Of a stretch of DNA of 64,000 bases, positions 28,487-38,246 are shown piece by piece. The position numbers and the translations under genes are program-made. Each line of letters starts with the position of its first letter. Position 1 is the first letter of the stretch. The notes beneath the pieces are model-generated. The model made no database searches. It was not told where the DNA came from and saw only the letters and a program-made list of their open reading frames with translations. The stretch is from positions 124,001 through 188,000 of the forward strand of contig NZ_FNZV01000008.1 of assembly GCF_900109555.1 (NCBI RefSeq), given 5' to 3'. This DNA is from Pacificibacter marinus. GTDB taxonomy: Bacteria; Pseudomonadota; Alphaproteobacteria; Rhodobacterales; Rhodobacteraceae.

Positions 28487-29752
28487 CTATCGCAAGTGAC
28501 CCAAAAGCGTTTGAGACGGATAGCCATCAGGCGTCACGCCGATGGACCTTTGAAAGTCGCGAATGGCATTGACGGTGTTGGGGCCGATAAGCCCGTCTAC
28601 TTTGTCATCCAAAAAGCCTTTGGTCCGCAATTTACGCTGCATCTTTTTCTTGTCAGCAAAAGAAAGTGGCTGATATCCACGTGGCCATTTTGCTTGAATA
28701 GGCGCACCGCCGTTCAGGCGATCTGACAAATGCCCAACGCCGATCACATAGGCGTCGGCTTTGTTGTAACGTTCAATCACGGCAAAATTGTCAAAGATCA
28801 TGAAAGCCGCACCACTGGCCCCAGCAGGCAGCAAAATGGACCCTGCCCCATAGTTTGGAACCACGGCCCCATTCACGCCGCGCACGCCAAGTTTTGCCCA
28901 ATCATTGGGTGAACGTTTTATATCACGCCGTGCCAGACTGTAATCAAACCCATTGGGCAGCAGAATTTCCACCCCCCAAGGTTGCCCTTTGGTCCAACCA
29001 TGACGCGCAAGATAGGCGGCCGTTGACGCCAATGCATCAGTCGGATCATTCGACCAAATATCGCGTTTACCATCACCTGTGCCATCAACAGCAAAAGCCA
29101 AAAACGAAGTTGGGATGAATTGCGTATGCCCCATCGCACCAGCCCAACTGCCAGTCATATTGCGCGGGCTTGTGTCACCAGATTGCAAAATTTCAAGGGC
29201 TGCGATCAGCTGTGCTTCAAAAAAGCGCCCACGCCGTCCGTCATACGCCAGTGTGGCCAAAGCTTGGATCACAGGCACATCACCACGCGTTGCCCCATAG
29301 GCGCTCTCAAGACCCCAAATGGCCGCAACGACCTGTTTATCAACGCCATAAGTTGCTTCGATTCGATCGAGAGTTCGTGCATGTTTACGCATCGCAGCAA
29401 CACCATTTTTAACCCTTACAGGCGATGCCGCACTATCAAGGTAGTCCCAAATCTGTTTGGTAAATTCAGACTGATGGCGGTCTTTTGCAATCACGCTGGC
29501 ATCATATGTCACACCACGAAACGCGCGTGTGAGTGTCGTTTCCGAAATCCCCTCACGCCGTGCGCGCGCTTTGAAGCCTTCGATCCAGCGCGACAAGGCC
29601 GCGTCTTGTTTGGCAGAAACCTGATCCAAGGTTTTGAACTCCATTCCTAACCCTTGCGGTGCATATTGGCCAAGAGGGCCCGACTGGGCAAGCACCGGGC
29701 CAGCCCACAATAGAAAACCACAAACGACAGAAGAGACAAGGCACCGTAACAT
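28487..29752 (-). CDS. Lytic murein transglycosylase (MltB-type) with peptidoglycan-binding domain
   Basis: The 421-residue protein starts with a signal peptide. An SLT_2-type domain (about 45-330) follows, with the catalytic Glu in AAIWGLESAYG and the FIPTSFLAFAVDGTGDGKRDIW block near residue 210. A C-terminal PG_binding_1 domain (about 355-421) ends the protein. It cleaves glycan strands to 1,6-anhydro products in the periplasm. It is convergent with rppH, 24 bases away, with no clear terminator. Confidence 0.92.
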   Translation of the reverse strand: MLRCLVSSVVCGFLLWAGPVLAQSGPLGQYAPQGLGMEFKTLDQVSAKQDAALSRWIEGFKARARREGISETTLTRAFRGVTYDASVIAKDRHQSEFTKQIWDYLDSAASPVRVKNGVAAMRKHARTLDRIEATYGVDKQVVAAIWGLESAYGATRGDVPVIQALATLAYDGRRGRFFEAQLIAALEILQSGDTSPRNMTGSWAGAMGHTQFIPTSFLAFAVDGTGDGKRDIWSNDPTDALASTAAYLARHGWTKGQPWGVEILLPNGFDYSLARRDIKRSPNDWAKLGVRGVNGAVVPNYGAGSILLPAGASGAAFMIFDNFAVIERYNKADAYVIGVGHLSDRLNGGAPIQAKWPRGYQPLSFADKKKMQRKLRTKGFLDDKVDGLIGPNTVNAIRDFQRSIGVTPDGYPSQTLLGHLR

Positions 29753-29835
29753 AATGATAACTCCAACACTTTTCTTACCGTACCGCGATTCCGATAGATC
29801 AGAAAACCATGTAAAATTTCACGGGCGGTTTGTTG

Positions 29836-32091
29836 CTAGCGCCTTTTTCGACTGACCTTTTTCTTAATGCTATCGCGCTTGGCCTTTGCTCTGGCATGCT
29901 TGCGTGAGGCGGGTTTTCCGCGCGCACGCCTGTTGCTACGCGGCATCTGCATACCGTCTATTGCAAGAATTTCAAGCTCGAGCCCACCAGTGACGGGCGT
30001 GGCATCAGCAACGCGCACAACAACCTTTTGACCAATCGACAATGTCAAACCCGTGTCAGCGCCCATAAGCGTTTGGGTTTCTTGATCATAATGGAAAAAC
30101 TCAGATCCCATACTGCGTACAGGCGCCAAACCGTCGGCACCCGTTTCATCCAGTTTGATAAACGCGCCAAAACTTTGAATACCTGAAATATGGCCCGTCA
30201 TCTCGGTGCCGATCCGTTCACTCAAATAGGCCGCCAAATAGCGATCATTCGTATCGCGTTCCGCAATCATTGATCTGCGCTCGGTATCAGAAATTTGTTT
30301 GGCCGTGTCTTCCAGCGTCTCAATGTCTTGCGGGCTAAGACCATCATCGCCCCACCCATGCGCAGACACCAAGGCGCGGTGCACGATCAAGTCAGCATAG
30401 CGGCGAATGGGCGATGTGAAATGCGCATAAGACCGCAGTGCAAGACCAAAATGTCCATAATTTTGCGGATGATAGTAGGCTTGCGTCATTGAGCGTAGTG
30501 TCGAAATATTGATGAGCTCGCTGTGGTCAGTACCAGAGGCCTGCGCCAAAAGGCGGTTCAAATGCGACGTGTGAAGCACCTGCCCTTTGGCCAAATTAAG
30601 CCCCGATCCCAGTGCAACCTCGCGCAAAGCATCTAGTTTTTCATCAGATGGCTCTTCGTGCACGCGGTACAAAAGTGGGCGATTTTTATGAAACAACTCT
30701 TCGGCAGCGGCAACATTGGCCAACACCATGAATTCTTCAATCAACTTATGTGCATCAAGCCGTTCAGCCAAAGCGACCGAGGACACCTTGCCATCTTCGC
30801 TCAAAACAATTTTGCGCTCTGGCAAGTCCAATTCCAACGGCTGGCGGTCTTGGCGAGCAATTTTGAGCGCCTCATAGGCTTCATAAATTGGGTTGATCAC
30901 AGTCTCCATCAACGGAGCACAAGCCTCATTTGGCATGCCGTCACGGGCTTGTTGAACTTCTTGGTAATTCAATGACGCAGCAGAGCGCATCAAGCCACGC
31001 GTGAATTCATGCGAAATCTTCACACCTTTAGCGTTGATTTTCATACGCACAGCGAGACATGGGCGCGGTACACCTTCGTGCAAAGAACATAAATCTCCCG
31101 ACAATCGATCAGGCAGCATCGGCACAACACGATCAGGGAAATAGGTGGAATTGCCGCGCAAACGGGCCTCTTTATCCAGCGCGGATCCCGGTGTCACATA
31201 ATAGGCCACATCGGCAATCGCGACCCAAAGAATGAACCCGCCTTGGTTGGTAGGGTCCCTGTCAGCTTCTGCCCAAATCGCATCATCGTGGTCCCGCGCA
31301 TCTGCGGGATCGATGGTCACAAGTGGCACATCACGCAGATCTTCACGCCCTTTCAGACCCGCAGGTTTGGCGTCATCTGCCATCGTAACAACATCATCAG
31401 GAAAGGCGTCTGGAATATTGTGTTGATGAATGGCGATCAATGAAACAGCACGCGGTGCGGTCGGGTCACCAAGGCGCGCCATAATCCGTGCGCGAGGCAA
31501 ACCCATCCGGTCTTTCGGGCCAGTTTGTTCGGCCTCGACCAGTTCACCATCTTGCGCGCCATGACTTTGACCATTGCGCACCAGCCATTCTTTGCCCGCA
31601 CCTTTGCCGATTGGCACAACGCGGCCACCTTCGGCATTGGCACGGAAGATGCCTAAGATTTTCTCAGGATTGGTTCCGATTTTGCGAATCAAACGTGCTT
31701 GATAGGCGTGATCCTCGCCTTGAACGACCTGTAATTTTGCTAAAATACGTTCGCCGGCACCAAGCGCAGGATCGCCATCTTTGAGCACCATGAGCACACG
31801 AGGCTCAGGCCCCACACCAACCCACTCAAGCGGCTTTGCGAACAAGTCTCCGTTTGCATCGGGCTCCAAGATGGCCAAAATGGACACTGGCGGTAACTTG
31901 TCAGGATCACGATAGGTTTTGACGCGCTTGGTCAAATGACCCTCGCCCTCAAGTTCTTTCAAGATACGCTTCAAATCGATGCTCGCCGCGCCTTTAATGC
32001 CAAACGCTTTCGCGATGTCACGTTTGGCAGTTTTGGTCGGGTTTTCGGTGATCCAGTCTAAGATCGCCTGCTTTGTGGGGATACTGTTCAT
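29836..32091 (-). CDS. rnr: Ribonuclease R
   Basis: The 751-residue protein has a winged-helix start (residues 1-60), cold-shock domains, and the RNB catalytic domain with its acidic cluster DPADARDHDDAIW near residue 260. An S1 domain follows (TGHISGIQSFGAFIKLDETGADG). The tail is very basic (about 30 residues of Arg and Lys), which in RNase R helps unwind structured RNA. It is a 3'-5' exonuclease. topA, often upstream in this group, is absent; a decayed gene lies there instead. Confidence 0.96.
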   Translation of the reverse strand: MNSIPTKQAILDWITENPTKTAKRDIAKAFGIKGAASIDLKRILKELEGEGHLTKRVKTYRDPDKLPPVSILAILEPDANGDLFAKPLEWVGVGPEPRVLMVLKDGDPALGAGERILAKLQVVQGEDHAYQARLIRKIGTNPEKILGIFRANAEGGRVVPIGKGAGKEWLVRNGQSHGAQDGELVEAEQTGPKDRMGLPRARIMARLGDPTAPRAVSLIAIHQHNIPDAFPDDVVTMADDAKPAGLKGREDLRDVPLVTIDPADARDHDDAIWAEADRDPTNQGGFILWVAIADVAYYVTPGSALDKEARLRGNSTYFPDRVVPMLPDRLSGDLCSLHEGVPRPCLAVRMKINAKGVKISHEFTRGLMRSAASLNYQEVQQARDGMPNEACAPLMETVINPIYEAYEALKIARQDRQPLELDLPERKIVLSEDGKVSSVALAERLDAHKLIEEFMVLANVAAAEELFHKNRPLLYRVHEEPSDEKLDALREVALGSGLNLAKGQVLHTSHLNRLLAQASGTDHSELINISTLRSMTQAYYHPQNYGHFGLALRSYAHFTSPIRRYADLIVHRALVSAHGWGDDGLSPQDIETLEDTAKQISDTERRSMIAERDTNDRYLAAYLSERIGTEMTGHISGIQSFGAFIKLDETGADGLAPVRSMGSEFFHYDQETQTLMGADTGLTLSIGQKVVVRVADATPVTGGLELEILAIDGMQMPRSNRRARGKPASRKHARAKAKRDSIKKKVSRKRR

Positions 32092-32129
32092 GGCATAAAA
32101 CTATCACGGCCTGCGCGGCGGCACCACAC

Positions 32130-32365
32130 TCAAAGCGTGCGAGATTTCATCTGTTGAAGGCGGATCAAATCCTCAAGCGTATCGATATCCATAAGCCTAT
32201 CTATGCAGGCCAAATCCCACTGCGGATCATCTAAGCGACGATCATCGTCAACGCTTGATGACGAAACCAATGGGCAGCTGGCACCATACCAATGTCTCGC
32301 CCAAGTCGCGTTTTCACACGCCCCGGTACGGGATCTTTGACCATCATGATCAACCGGGGCCTCAA
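32130..32365 (-). pseudogene. Relic of a MobA-like glycosyltransferase-family protein (TIGR04282/DUF2064-like)
   Basis: Starting near ATG 32347 (or TTG 32365, overlapping the stop of the GNAT gene) the minus strand reads MVKDPVPGRVKTRLGRDIGM, the typical head of this family, and continues to HQALTMI. A one-base shift near 32240 then changes the frame to RRLDDPQWDLA. That runs straight into CIDRLMDIDTLEDLIRLQQ and a stop at 32130. The last part matches the family's C-terminal DIDT/DLARL region. About two thirds of the gene is gone. Its former function is unknown; the family resembles nucleotidyl- and glycosyltransferases. Confidence 0.68.
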
Positions 32366-32787
32366 AGAGGCGCTACCATGTCGTGATGTGGTATGCCGCC
32401 GTCCATATATTCGCCGCCAACAACTGTAAAACCAAGCTTTTCGTAAAACTTGATCGCGTGATTTTGCGCGCCAAGTTTAGCTTGTTCCAAGTGCGGTCTG
32501 GTTGAAAGTTCTTGGATGCATGCCTCAATTAGACGCGCCCCAAGCCCCGTGCCACGGTGTGATTTCACCACACAGACACGGCCAATTTTACCAATATCAC
32601 CGGTTTCATAAAGACGCGCGGTGCCCACAGGCACTCCATCGCTGTCACGCGCAATCAAGTGAACACTTTGATCATCCAAGTCGTCGATTTCTTCTTGAAC
32701 AGGGACCTTTTGTTCTTGAACAAAAACCGCCATTCGTAGCGCAAGGCAATCGGAAATATCTTCTGTAATAGAAATACTTACAGTCAT
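32362..32787 (-). CDS. GNAT-family N-acetyltransferase (ElaA-like)
   Basis: The 141-residue protein has the acetyl-CoA loop [14 protein letters not shown] and the terminal block [24 protein letters not shown] typical of ElaA-type GNAT enzymes. The substrate is unknown. Its ATG overlaps the dapE stop by four bases, so it is co-translated after dapE. Confidence 0.87.
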   Translation of the reverse strand: MTVSISITEDISDCLALRMAVFVQEQKVPVQEEIDDLDDQSVHLIARDSDGVPVGTARLYETGDIGKIGRVCVVKSHRGTGLGARLIEACIQELSTRPHLEQAKLGAQNHAIKFYEKLGFTVVGGEYMDGGIPHHDMVAPL

Positions 32788-33926
32788 TTAAAATAGTCCT
32801 CAATCACCCGCGTGTAGATGTTTTTCAGTGCTTCAATCTGCCGCACTGGAACGCGTTCATCTACCTGATGCATCGTTTTACCAACCAGTCCGAATTCAAC
32901 AACAGGACAATGATTTTTAACAAATCGCGCATCAGATGTGCCGCCAGATGTTGAAAGCTCAGGCACCAAACCCGTTTCTGCTGTGACGGCTCGCGCCACA
33001 AGATCAACAAATGCACCAGGAGGCGTCACAAAGCTTTCGCCCGATACTTTTGTCGTAACTTGAATATCAATTCCAGTATCTTCGCTCATTTTCGATGCCT
33101 TGGCTTCAAACCAAGCAATAAGATCTTCGGCGCGGTGTGCATCGTTAAAGCGGATATTCACTGTCGCACGGCATTCTGCAGGAATGATATTTGTTACGGC
33201 GTTCCCCGTATCAAAGGTCGTCACAGCCAAAGTTGACCCGTCGAAATGTTCAGTGCCCTCGTCTAGCGTATGAGATGCGAGTTGATCCATAAGTCGCGCC
33301 AATGCTGGCACTGGGTTTTTAGCGCGATGCGGATAGGCAACATGTCCCTGCACACCCTTTGCCGTGAAAAAGCCAGTCATCGAACCGCGCCTGCCAATTT
33401 TCATCATCTCGCCCATCGCGTTTGGGCAGGTCGGCTCGCCCACAAGGCAATCTGTCATGCGCTCCTCATTACGATCCATCCAATCCAGCAAAGCGATTGT
33501 CCCATCTTGAGCATCGCCTTCTTCATCGCCCGTGATGGCAATAATGATCGCGCCGTTTGGCGGTGTTTGGGTCACATAATCAATCGCCGCGGCTGCGAAT
33601 GCGGCAACACCAGATTTCATATCTGTCGCACCGCGCCCCCATAGAATCCCGTCTTCGATCACGGCGCCAAAGGGGTCTTTGGTCCATGCCGCTACATCGC
33701 CCACAGGCACCACATCGGTATGACCATTAAAGCCCAACGATTTTTCTGCCCCCTTATCACCCCAGCGCGCGAAAAGATTGGGCGTGCCATTTCTGTCCAC
33801 GCGCGTACAGTCAAAGCCCGCTTTTGAAAGCAAATCTTCCAGCAATAAAAGTGCGCCAGCATCAACTGGAGTGATCGATGGGCAGCGGATCAAAGCTGCA
33901 GTCAAGTCTATGGGATCTATGGTCAT
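32784..33926 (-). CDS. dapE: Succinyl-diaminopimelate desuccinylase
   Basis: The 380-residue M20-family hydrolase splits N-succinyl-diaminopimelate to succinate and LL-diaminopimelate. Metal-site motifs are visible: [13 protein letters not shown] (His ligand), [14 protein letters not shown] (bridging Asp), TGDEEGDA (catalytic and ligand Glu) and a late [16 protein letters not shown] lies before the ATG. dapD of the same pathway is 1.7 kb away on the same strand, with two genes between. Confidence 0.96.
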   Translation of the reverse strand: MTIDPIDLTAALIRCPSITPVDAGALLLLEDLLSKAGFDCTRVDRNGTPNLFARWGDKGAEKSLGFNGHTDVVPVGDVAAWTKDPFGAVIEDGILWGRGATDMKSGVAAFAAAAIDYVTQTPPNGAIIIAITGDEEGDAQDGTIALLDWMDRNEERMTDCLVGEPTCPNAMGEMMKIGRRGSMTGFFTAKGVQGHVAYPHRAKNPVPALARLMDQLASHTLDEGTEHFDGSTLAVTTFDTGNAVTNIIPAECRATVNIRFNDAHRAEDLIAWFEAKASKMSEDTGIDIQVTTKVSGESFVTPPGAFVDLVARAVTAETGLVPELSTSGGTSDARFVKNHCPVVEFGLVGKTMHQVDERVPVRQIEALKNIYTRVIEDYFK

Positions 33927-34191
33927 AAGTACGCTCCTGTTGTGACATGGTTATCGCGCCCCGTGCCCACGAGCAATCACAAGCTGAAATCACATCGATC
34001 ACATTTGGCCAAGAAGAGACCAAAATGGATATGATGAAGCCTAAGAAATGTGCCAATGCCTAAAGTTGCCTGTTCTGACATCCTGTACGCCATAATTCTA
34101 AGGCAAATTCATTGCTTTAAGGTCGTGATCCGCAAAGTCTAATTGCCTAAACTGCTCTTGCTATGGCATACGAAAATGGTTGGGGGACACA

Positions 34192-35250
34192 ATGCAAAAA
34201 CGACACATAGCGATATTCTTGACCTGCGCTCTTTGGCTTATCCAAGCCAGTTGGGCAGCTGCTGAGGATTTGACAGTTACGACAGTAACGCGTCCGCCGT
34301 TTTCCATGGTTGAAAATGGCAAGGATACTGGATTTTCAATAGAACTTCTTGATGAAATAGCGAAAAACCTTGATTGGACTTACTCAATCAATCGCGTTCA
34401 AAACTTTTCTGAAATGCTGTCGGCGGTCGAAAATGGCACCTCGGACGCGGCAATCGCTAATATTTCGATCACAGCTGGCCGCGAGGCGGTCATGGATTTC
34501 ACTCAACCCATTTTCGAAGCAGGGTTACAAATCATGACTCCCTCTGACCCGAACAAAGGGTCAATATGGTCAATCATTTTATCCAAAGATTTGGTTCTCG
34601 CGATAGTCGGTGCCTTTGCCCTTTTGCTTGGCTGTGGCATGTTAATGTGGCGCCTTGAACGCAAGCATCAAGAATATTTCGATATGAATGCCCGAGAGGC
34701 AATGTTCCCCGCGTTTTGGTGGGCACTCAATTTAATTGTAAATGGCGGCTTTGAAGAACGCCAACCCCGTACCCCATTGGGTCGCATGTTCGGCGTCTTT
34801 TTAGTCATTTCGTCTTTGTTTTTTGTATCGGTCTTCGTCGCGCGCATCACCGCTGCCATGACAGTCGATGCCATTCAAGCCAATGTGGCAGACATCAACG
34901 ATCTTTACGGCAAAAACGTGGGAACACTTTCCGGGTCAACTGCGGGTGATTTCTTAGACAAGCGTGATATCAAATTTGCAGGATACACAGATATCACACT
35001 GTTACTTGAGGCATTCGAAATTGGCGCAATCGATGTAGTCGTTTTTGACGCGCCGATATTGGCCTACTATGTGAATTCCCAAAAAGACAACAAAGCCAGA
35101 CTAATCGGGCAAGTCTTTTTGGCGGAAAACTACGGCATTGCTTTGCAGTCCAATTCAGTCCTATCAGAGCAAATCAACCAAAGCTTGCTGGAACTGCGTG
35201 AAAATGGCACCTACGATCGGGTCTATAAAAAATGGTTTGGCGCCAGATAG
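34192..35250 (+). CDS. Prokaryotic glutamate-receptor-like protein: periplasmic binding domain split by a two-helix channel
   Basis: The 352-residue protein has a signal peptide, then an SBP_bac_3 ligand-binding lobe (about 30-125) with the TPRPPFS-like start and ISITAGREAVMDFTQP. A membrane unit follows: helix SKDLVLAIVGAFALLLGCGML, a pore loop FPAFWWALNLIVNGGFEE, and a second helix. The second binding lobe ends the protein. This is the layout of GluR0-like ionotropic receptors. The pore loop lacks the potassium-channel TVGYG filter and reads LIVNGGFEERQP before the conserved TPLGR. ATG 34192 is preferred over TTG 34180 because GGGGGAC precedes it. The ligand is unknown. Confidence 0.85.
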   Translation: MQKRHIAIFLTCALWLIQASWAAAEDLTVTTVTRPPFSMVENGKDTGFSIELLDEIAKNLDWTYSINRVQNFSEMLSAVENGTSDAAIANISITAGREAVMDFTQPIFEAGLQIMTPSDPNKGSIWSIILSKDLVLAIVGAFALLLGCGMLMWRLERKHQEYFDMNAREAMFPAFWWALNLIVNGGFEERQPRTPLGRMFGVFLVISSLFFVSVFVARITAAMTVDAIQANVADINDLYGKNVGTLSGSTAGDFLDKRDIKFAGYTDITLLLEAFEIGAIDVVVFDAPILAYYVNSQKDNKARLIGQVFLAENYGIALQSNSVLSEQINQSLLELRENGTYDRVYKKWFGAR

Positions 35251-35251
35251 A

Positions 35252-35602
35252 TTAAATCTCGCGCGGACCATCTCCGAAAAACGGGGTCATTTGCGCAACC
35301 ACAACCGAGTTCTCATCAAGAGCGCGCTGCATCAAGGCAATTTCATCTTCTGAAATATCGTGACCTTCGGCCAAACGTTCTTCGAGCGTCCCATATCCCG
35401 TAACATCCAGCGGCGCGAGATCGGCTTGCTTCAAAAGCGCAACGGTTTCACGCACGGCTTCGGCTTCATCCACGCCTGAGGCATAGATCATAAGCGCACC
35501 GCCCGTTGCGTTTTTAGGTAGGCCGTCGTCTTCCTTGCGCCCTACTTCAACAAGAAGAGTGTACGCTTTTTGGCGGGACGGTTTTTTCACTTTTTCGGTC
35601 AT
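35252..35602 (-). CDS. Conserved hypothetical protein, Rhodobacterales type
   Basis: From ATG 35602 the frame encodes about 116 residues. It is soluble, acidic toward the C-terminus, starts with MTEKVKKPSRQKAYTLL and has no signal peptide or recognised domain. The ATG is preceded by AGAGAC. It lies downstream of dapD beyond a terminator, and ends one base from the stop of the convergent receptor gene. No function can be given. Confidence 0.6.
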   Translation of the reverse strand: MTEKVKKPSRQKAYTLLVEVGRKEDDGLPKNATGGALMIYASGVDEAEAVRETVALLKQADLAPLDVTGYGTLEERLAEGHDISEDEIALMQRALDENSVVVAQMTPFFGDGPREI

Positions 35603-35622
35603 GAGACAGTCTCTTTCAAATA

Positions 35623-35647
35623 GAAAACGCCCGCACATGGCGGGCGC
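35623..35647 (-). terminator. Terminator of dapD
   Basis: On the minus strand GCGCCCGC pairs with GCGGGCGT around a short loop and runs into TTTTCTATTT. It starts 17 bases after the dapD stop and separates dapD from the downstream hypothetical gene. Confidence 0.85.
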
Positions 35648-35663
35648 TTCAAATATCATTCTA

Positions 35664-36491
35664 TCAGTCGCGCAGCAAATCGTTAATGCCTGTTTTAGAG
35701 CGTGTTTTCGCGTCAACACGTTTCACGATCACAGCACAGTACAAATTCACACCGTTTTTCGACGGCATAGAGCCCGCCACAACAACCGAGTATGGAGGCA
35801 CTTCGCCGTACATCACTTCGCCGGTTTCGCGGTCAACGATTTTCGTAGATTGACCGATAAAGACACCCATACCCAAAACCGCACCTTCGCGAATGATACA
35901 GCCCTCAACAACTTCTGAACGTGCGCCGATAAAGCAGTTGTCTTCGATGATGGTCGGCCCCGCTTGCATTGGTTCAAGAACACCGCCGATGCCAACCCCG
36001 CCAGACAGGTGCACGTTTTTGCCGATTTGTGCACACGATCCAACAGTGGCCCATGCGTCGACCATGGTGCCCTCATCAACGTAGGCCCCCAAATTCACGA
36101 ATGATGGCATCAAAACAGCGCCAGGTGCGATGTAGGCTGATTTGCGAACAACACAGTTTGGTACAGCACGGAAACCCGCTTGTTTCCATTCTGCAGCACC
36201 CCAGCCTTTGAATTTACTGTCAACTTTGTCCCACCAGCCAGACCCTTGTGGTCCGCCAGAGTGTTCTTCCATATCTTTGATACGGAATCCCAAAAGAACC
36301 GCTTTTTTGGCCCATTGGTTGACGTGCCAATCACCACTTTCCATTTTCTCAGCCACACGCAACTTACCGCTGTCGAGTGCGTTGAGCGTATCTTCGATGG
36401 CATCGCGAGATTCGCCCGTTGTCGCAGGCGTGATTGTATCACGTGCGTCCCAAGCGGCTTCAATGGCGGTTTCGAGGTGTGCGTTGGACAT
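35664..36491 (-). CDS. dapD: Tetrahydrodipicolinate N-succinyltransferase
   Basis: From ATG 36491 (GGGAGA upstream) the protein has 275 residues, the usual DapD length. A helical N-terminal domain is followed by the left-handed beta-helix with hexapeptide repeats ([22 protein letters not shown], seen around residues 120-145). It transfers succinyl from succinyl-CoA to tetrahydrodipicolinate in lysine and cell-wall precursor synthesis. It is divergent from the LOG gene. Confidence 0.97.
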   Translation of the reverse strand: MSNAHLETAIEAAWDARDTITPATTGESRDAIEDTLNALDSGKLRVAEKMESGDWHVNQWAKKAVLLGFRIKDMEEHSGGPQGSGWWDKVDSKFKGWGAAEWKQAGFRAVPNCVVRKSAYIAPGAVLMPSFVNLGAYVDEGTMVDAWATVGSCAQIGKNVHLSGGVGIGGVLEPMQAGPTIIEDNCFIGARSEVVEGCIIREGAVLGMGVFIGQSTKIVDRETGEVMYGEVPPYSVVVAGSMPSKNGVNLYCAVIVKRVDAKTRSKTGINDLLRD

Positions 36492-36626
36492 ATCTGTCTC
36501 CCAAGTGGTCATGGAATATCTGTTGCATGAGGCTATAGTCTGTTGAAGACGCGCACGCAACGCACAGCTGATTTGCGCCAAACAGAAACAAGGCCCAAAA
36601 GGGCACGACTCCATTGAGGAATGCAA

Positions 36627-37493
36627 ATGTCAGATCAAAAAGACCACACACACACACGACGTCACCCATTGCGCGATAGTCACCAAGACATCAATTCAGC
36701 GCGCCACATCCCCGACACACCCCAAACGCGCTCTCCGGCATATGCTTTGGCATTTTCAGACGAAAATTTCATGTGTCGTGATGAGCTTAGACCTGTGCGC
36801 CTCCAACTAGAGTTGCTCAAGCCTGAGATGATGATGGCAGAATACGGCGTCGAAAGTACGATCGTTTTATTTGGTGGCGCGCGCATTCCAGAGCCGGCAA
36901 AAAAAGAAACGGCACGCACCAAAACGTTAGCGGACCTTTCCAAGTACTATGACGAAGCACGTAATTTCGCACGCATTATGACCGAACGCGCCAAACAAAA
37001 CGGCCACCGCGAAGACGTTATCGTGACCGGGGGCGGCCCCGGCGTGATGGAAGCCGGAAATCGAGGTGCAAAAGATGCGGGCGGCGTTTCAATCGGTCTC
37101 AACATTGTATTGCCGCATGAACAAGCGCCAAACGAATACGTGACACCCGACCTGTGTTTTAACTTCCACTACTTTGCGGTTCGGAAAATGCATTTCTTGA
37201 TGCGTGCCAAAGCAATCACGATTTTCCCAGGTGGATTTGGAACCTTGGATGAAATGTTCGAAGCGCTCACATTAATCCAAACGGGGCGTATGAAACGGAT
37301 TCCATTCTTACTGTTTGGAAAATCGTTTTGGGAAAAAATCATCAACTGGGAGGCTCTGTCAGATGCAGGTACAATTTCAGCTGAAGATCTCAAGCTGTTT
37401 CAGTTTGTCGAAACTGCTGAAGAAGCTGTGCAGGCCATAGATGATTGGCAAGGCGCAAACGAAAAGCGCGATTCTTTGCCCGGCAGAGACTAA
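36627..37493 (+). CDS. LOG-family protein (TIGR00730-type)
   Basis: The 288-residue protein has the two signatures of the lysine-decarboxylase-like/LOG family: [14 protein letters not shown] and [12 protein letters not shown]. Members related to cytokinin activation cleave the ribose phosphate from nucleoside monophosphates (phosphoribohydrolase). An N-terminal extension of about 60 residues is hydrophilic and rich in His and Arg. ATG 36627 is chosen because GAGG is seven bases upstream; an ATG six bases earlier lies too close to it. Confidence 0.85.
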   Translation: MSDQKDHTHTRRHPLRDSHQDINSARHIPDTPQTRSPAYALAFSDENFMCRDELRPVRLQLELLKPEMMMAEYGVESTIVLFGGARIPEPAKKETARTKTLADLSKYYDEARNFARIMTERAKQNGHREDVIVTGGGPGVMEAGNRGAKDAGGVSIGLNIVLPHEQAPNEYVTPDLCFNFHYFAVRKMHFLMRAKAITIFPGGFGTLDEMFEALTLIQTGRMKRIPFLLFGKSFWEKIINWEALSDAGTISAEDLKLFQFVETAEEAVQAIDDWQGANEKRDSLPGRD

Positions 37494-37501
37494 AATGTTA
37501 T

Positions 37502-37534
37502 TTTCGGTTCTTTGCACAGCGCGAAGAACCGAAA
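37502..37534. terminator. Bidirectional terminator between LOG and RHH genes
   Basis: TTTCGGTTCTT pairs with AAGAACCGAAA over 11 bp with an 11-base loop. It sits between two convergent genes. On the minus strand it is followed by ATAACATTTT, and on the plus strand the T-rich side is less clear. Confidence 0.65.
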
Positions 37535-37539
37535 GCCAA

Positions 37540-37737
37540 CTACATGTGTGACGTCGACACTTTTGAGACATTTACGCGTTCACTGTCAACGGATTCAGAC
37601 AACCCCAATGCCAATCTCATATAGTAGCTGAGTGCCATTTCATGAACGATATCGCCAATATTTTGACCTGTCTCGCGTGCAAGAAGGTGCAGTATTTTGG
37701 CGGTGTTTTCGGGGAGAAGTAATGTCATTTTTTCCAT
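37540..37737 (-). CDS. Small ribbon-helix-helix-like protein
   Basis: The 65-residue protein has an RHH/CopG-like start: strand MTLLLPENTAKILH, then two helices with a LARETGQNIGDIV turn. The tail is Ser- and Val-rich and unlike known toxins or antitoxins. GGGTAAG precedes the ATG. It follows the larger RHH gene by 34 bases on the same strand, so the two are probably one unit. DNA binding is inferred from the fold. Confidence 0.6.
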   Translation of the reverse strand: MEKMTLLLPENTAKILHLLARETGQNIGDIVHEMALSYYMRLALGLSESVDSERVNVSKVSTSHM

Positions 37738-37771
37738 AGGCTTACCCTATGTGATTCCTGTTGAAGTATGG

Positions 37772-38203
37772 TTAAAGCCCTAGGGTCATTTGACCAAGAT
37801 GCTGGCGTTCCAAATGCCTGTGCCCATGATTTGGAAACGGTGCACCGAATCGCTTCATAAGCGTAGCATAGGGCTGACCAATTTCAGATGCTTTGCACAA
37901 TCGTTCGCCTTCGACGATGCGCAAAATTAACCCGCCGCCTCGTTCGGCCAATTCATAACCTTTGGCTCGCAGGCCTTCTTGTAGGTCATCCCAATCTTGA
38001 GCGTAAGAAAACTCATGCGACAGATAGGCCTTAAGACCCAATGGTTTGCGAGGGCCAGAATATGCCAATGCAGGGTGACAGGGCTGACTGGCCTTGGCCA
38101 AAATGTCACGAATATAACTTCCGACAGGCATCTGCCCACGAGATGCAGCACGCTCAACAGAGCGCGCAAGGTCATCATCGAATCTGATCTGTATCCAATC
38201 CAT
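37772..38203 (-). CDS. RHH DNA-binding protein with a relaxase-like C-terminal module
   Basis: The 143-residue protein begins with MDWIQIRFDDDLARSVERAA, a clear ribbon-helix-helix start, up to about residue 38. Residues about 60-110 (SYAQDWDDLQEGLRAKGYELAERGGGLIL, residues spread over that range) resemble a short module found near the C-terminus of mobilisation relaxases; this is recalled similarity and uncertain. No toxin partner is visible. An inverted repeat overlaps its start codon and may be its own operator. Confidence 0.6.
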   Translation of the reverse strand: MDWIQIRFDDDLARSVERAASRGQMPVGSYIRDILAKASQPCHPALAYSGPRKPLGLKAYLSHEFSYAQDWDDLQEGLRAKGYELAERGGGLILRIVEGERLCKASEIGQPYATLMKRFGAPFPNHGHRHLERQHLGQMTLGL

Positions 38204-38227
38204 GCCCGTATATTTGTTCAGGCATGG
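38200..38227 (-). promoter_or_regulatory. Inverted repeat over the RHH gene start codon
   Basis: CCATGCC at 38200-38206 and GGCATGG at 38221-38227 form a 7-bp perfect inverted repeat with a 14-base AT-rich centre. One arm contains the start ATG. As DNA it fits an operator for a dimeric RHH repressor; as RNA it would hide the start codon in a hairpin. Confidence 0.5.
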
Positions 38228-38246
38228 TTAAATTTCCGTTATGATC

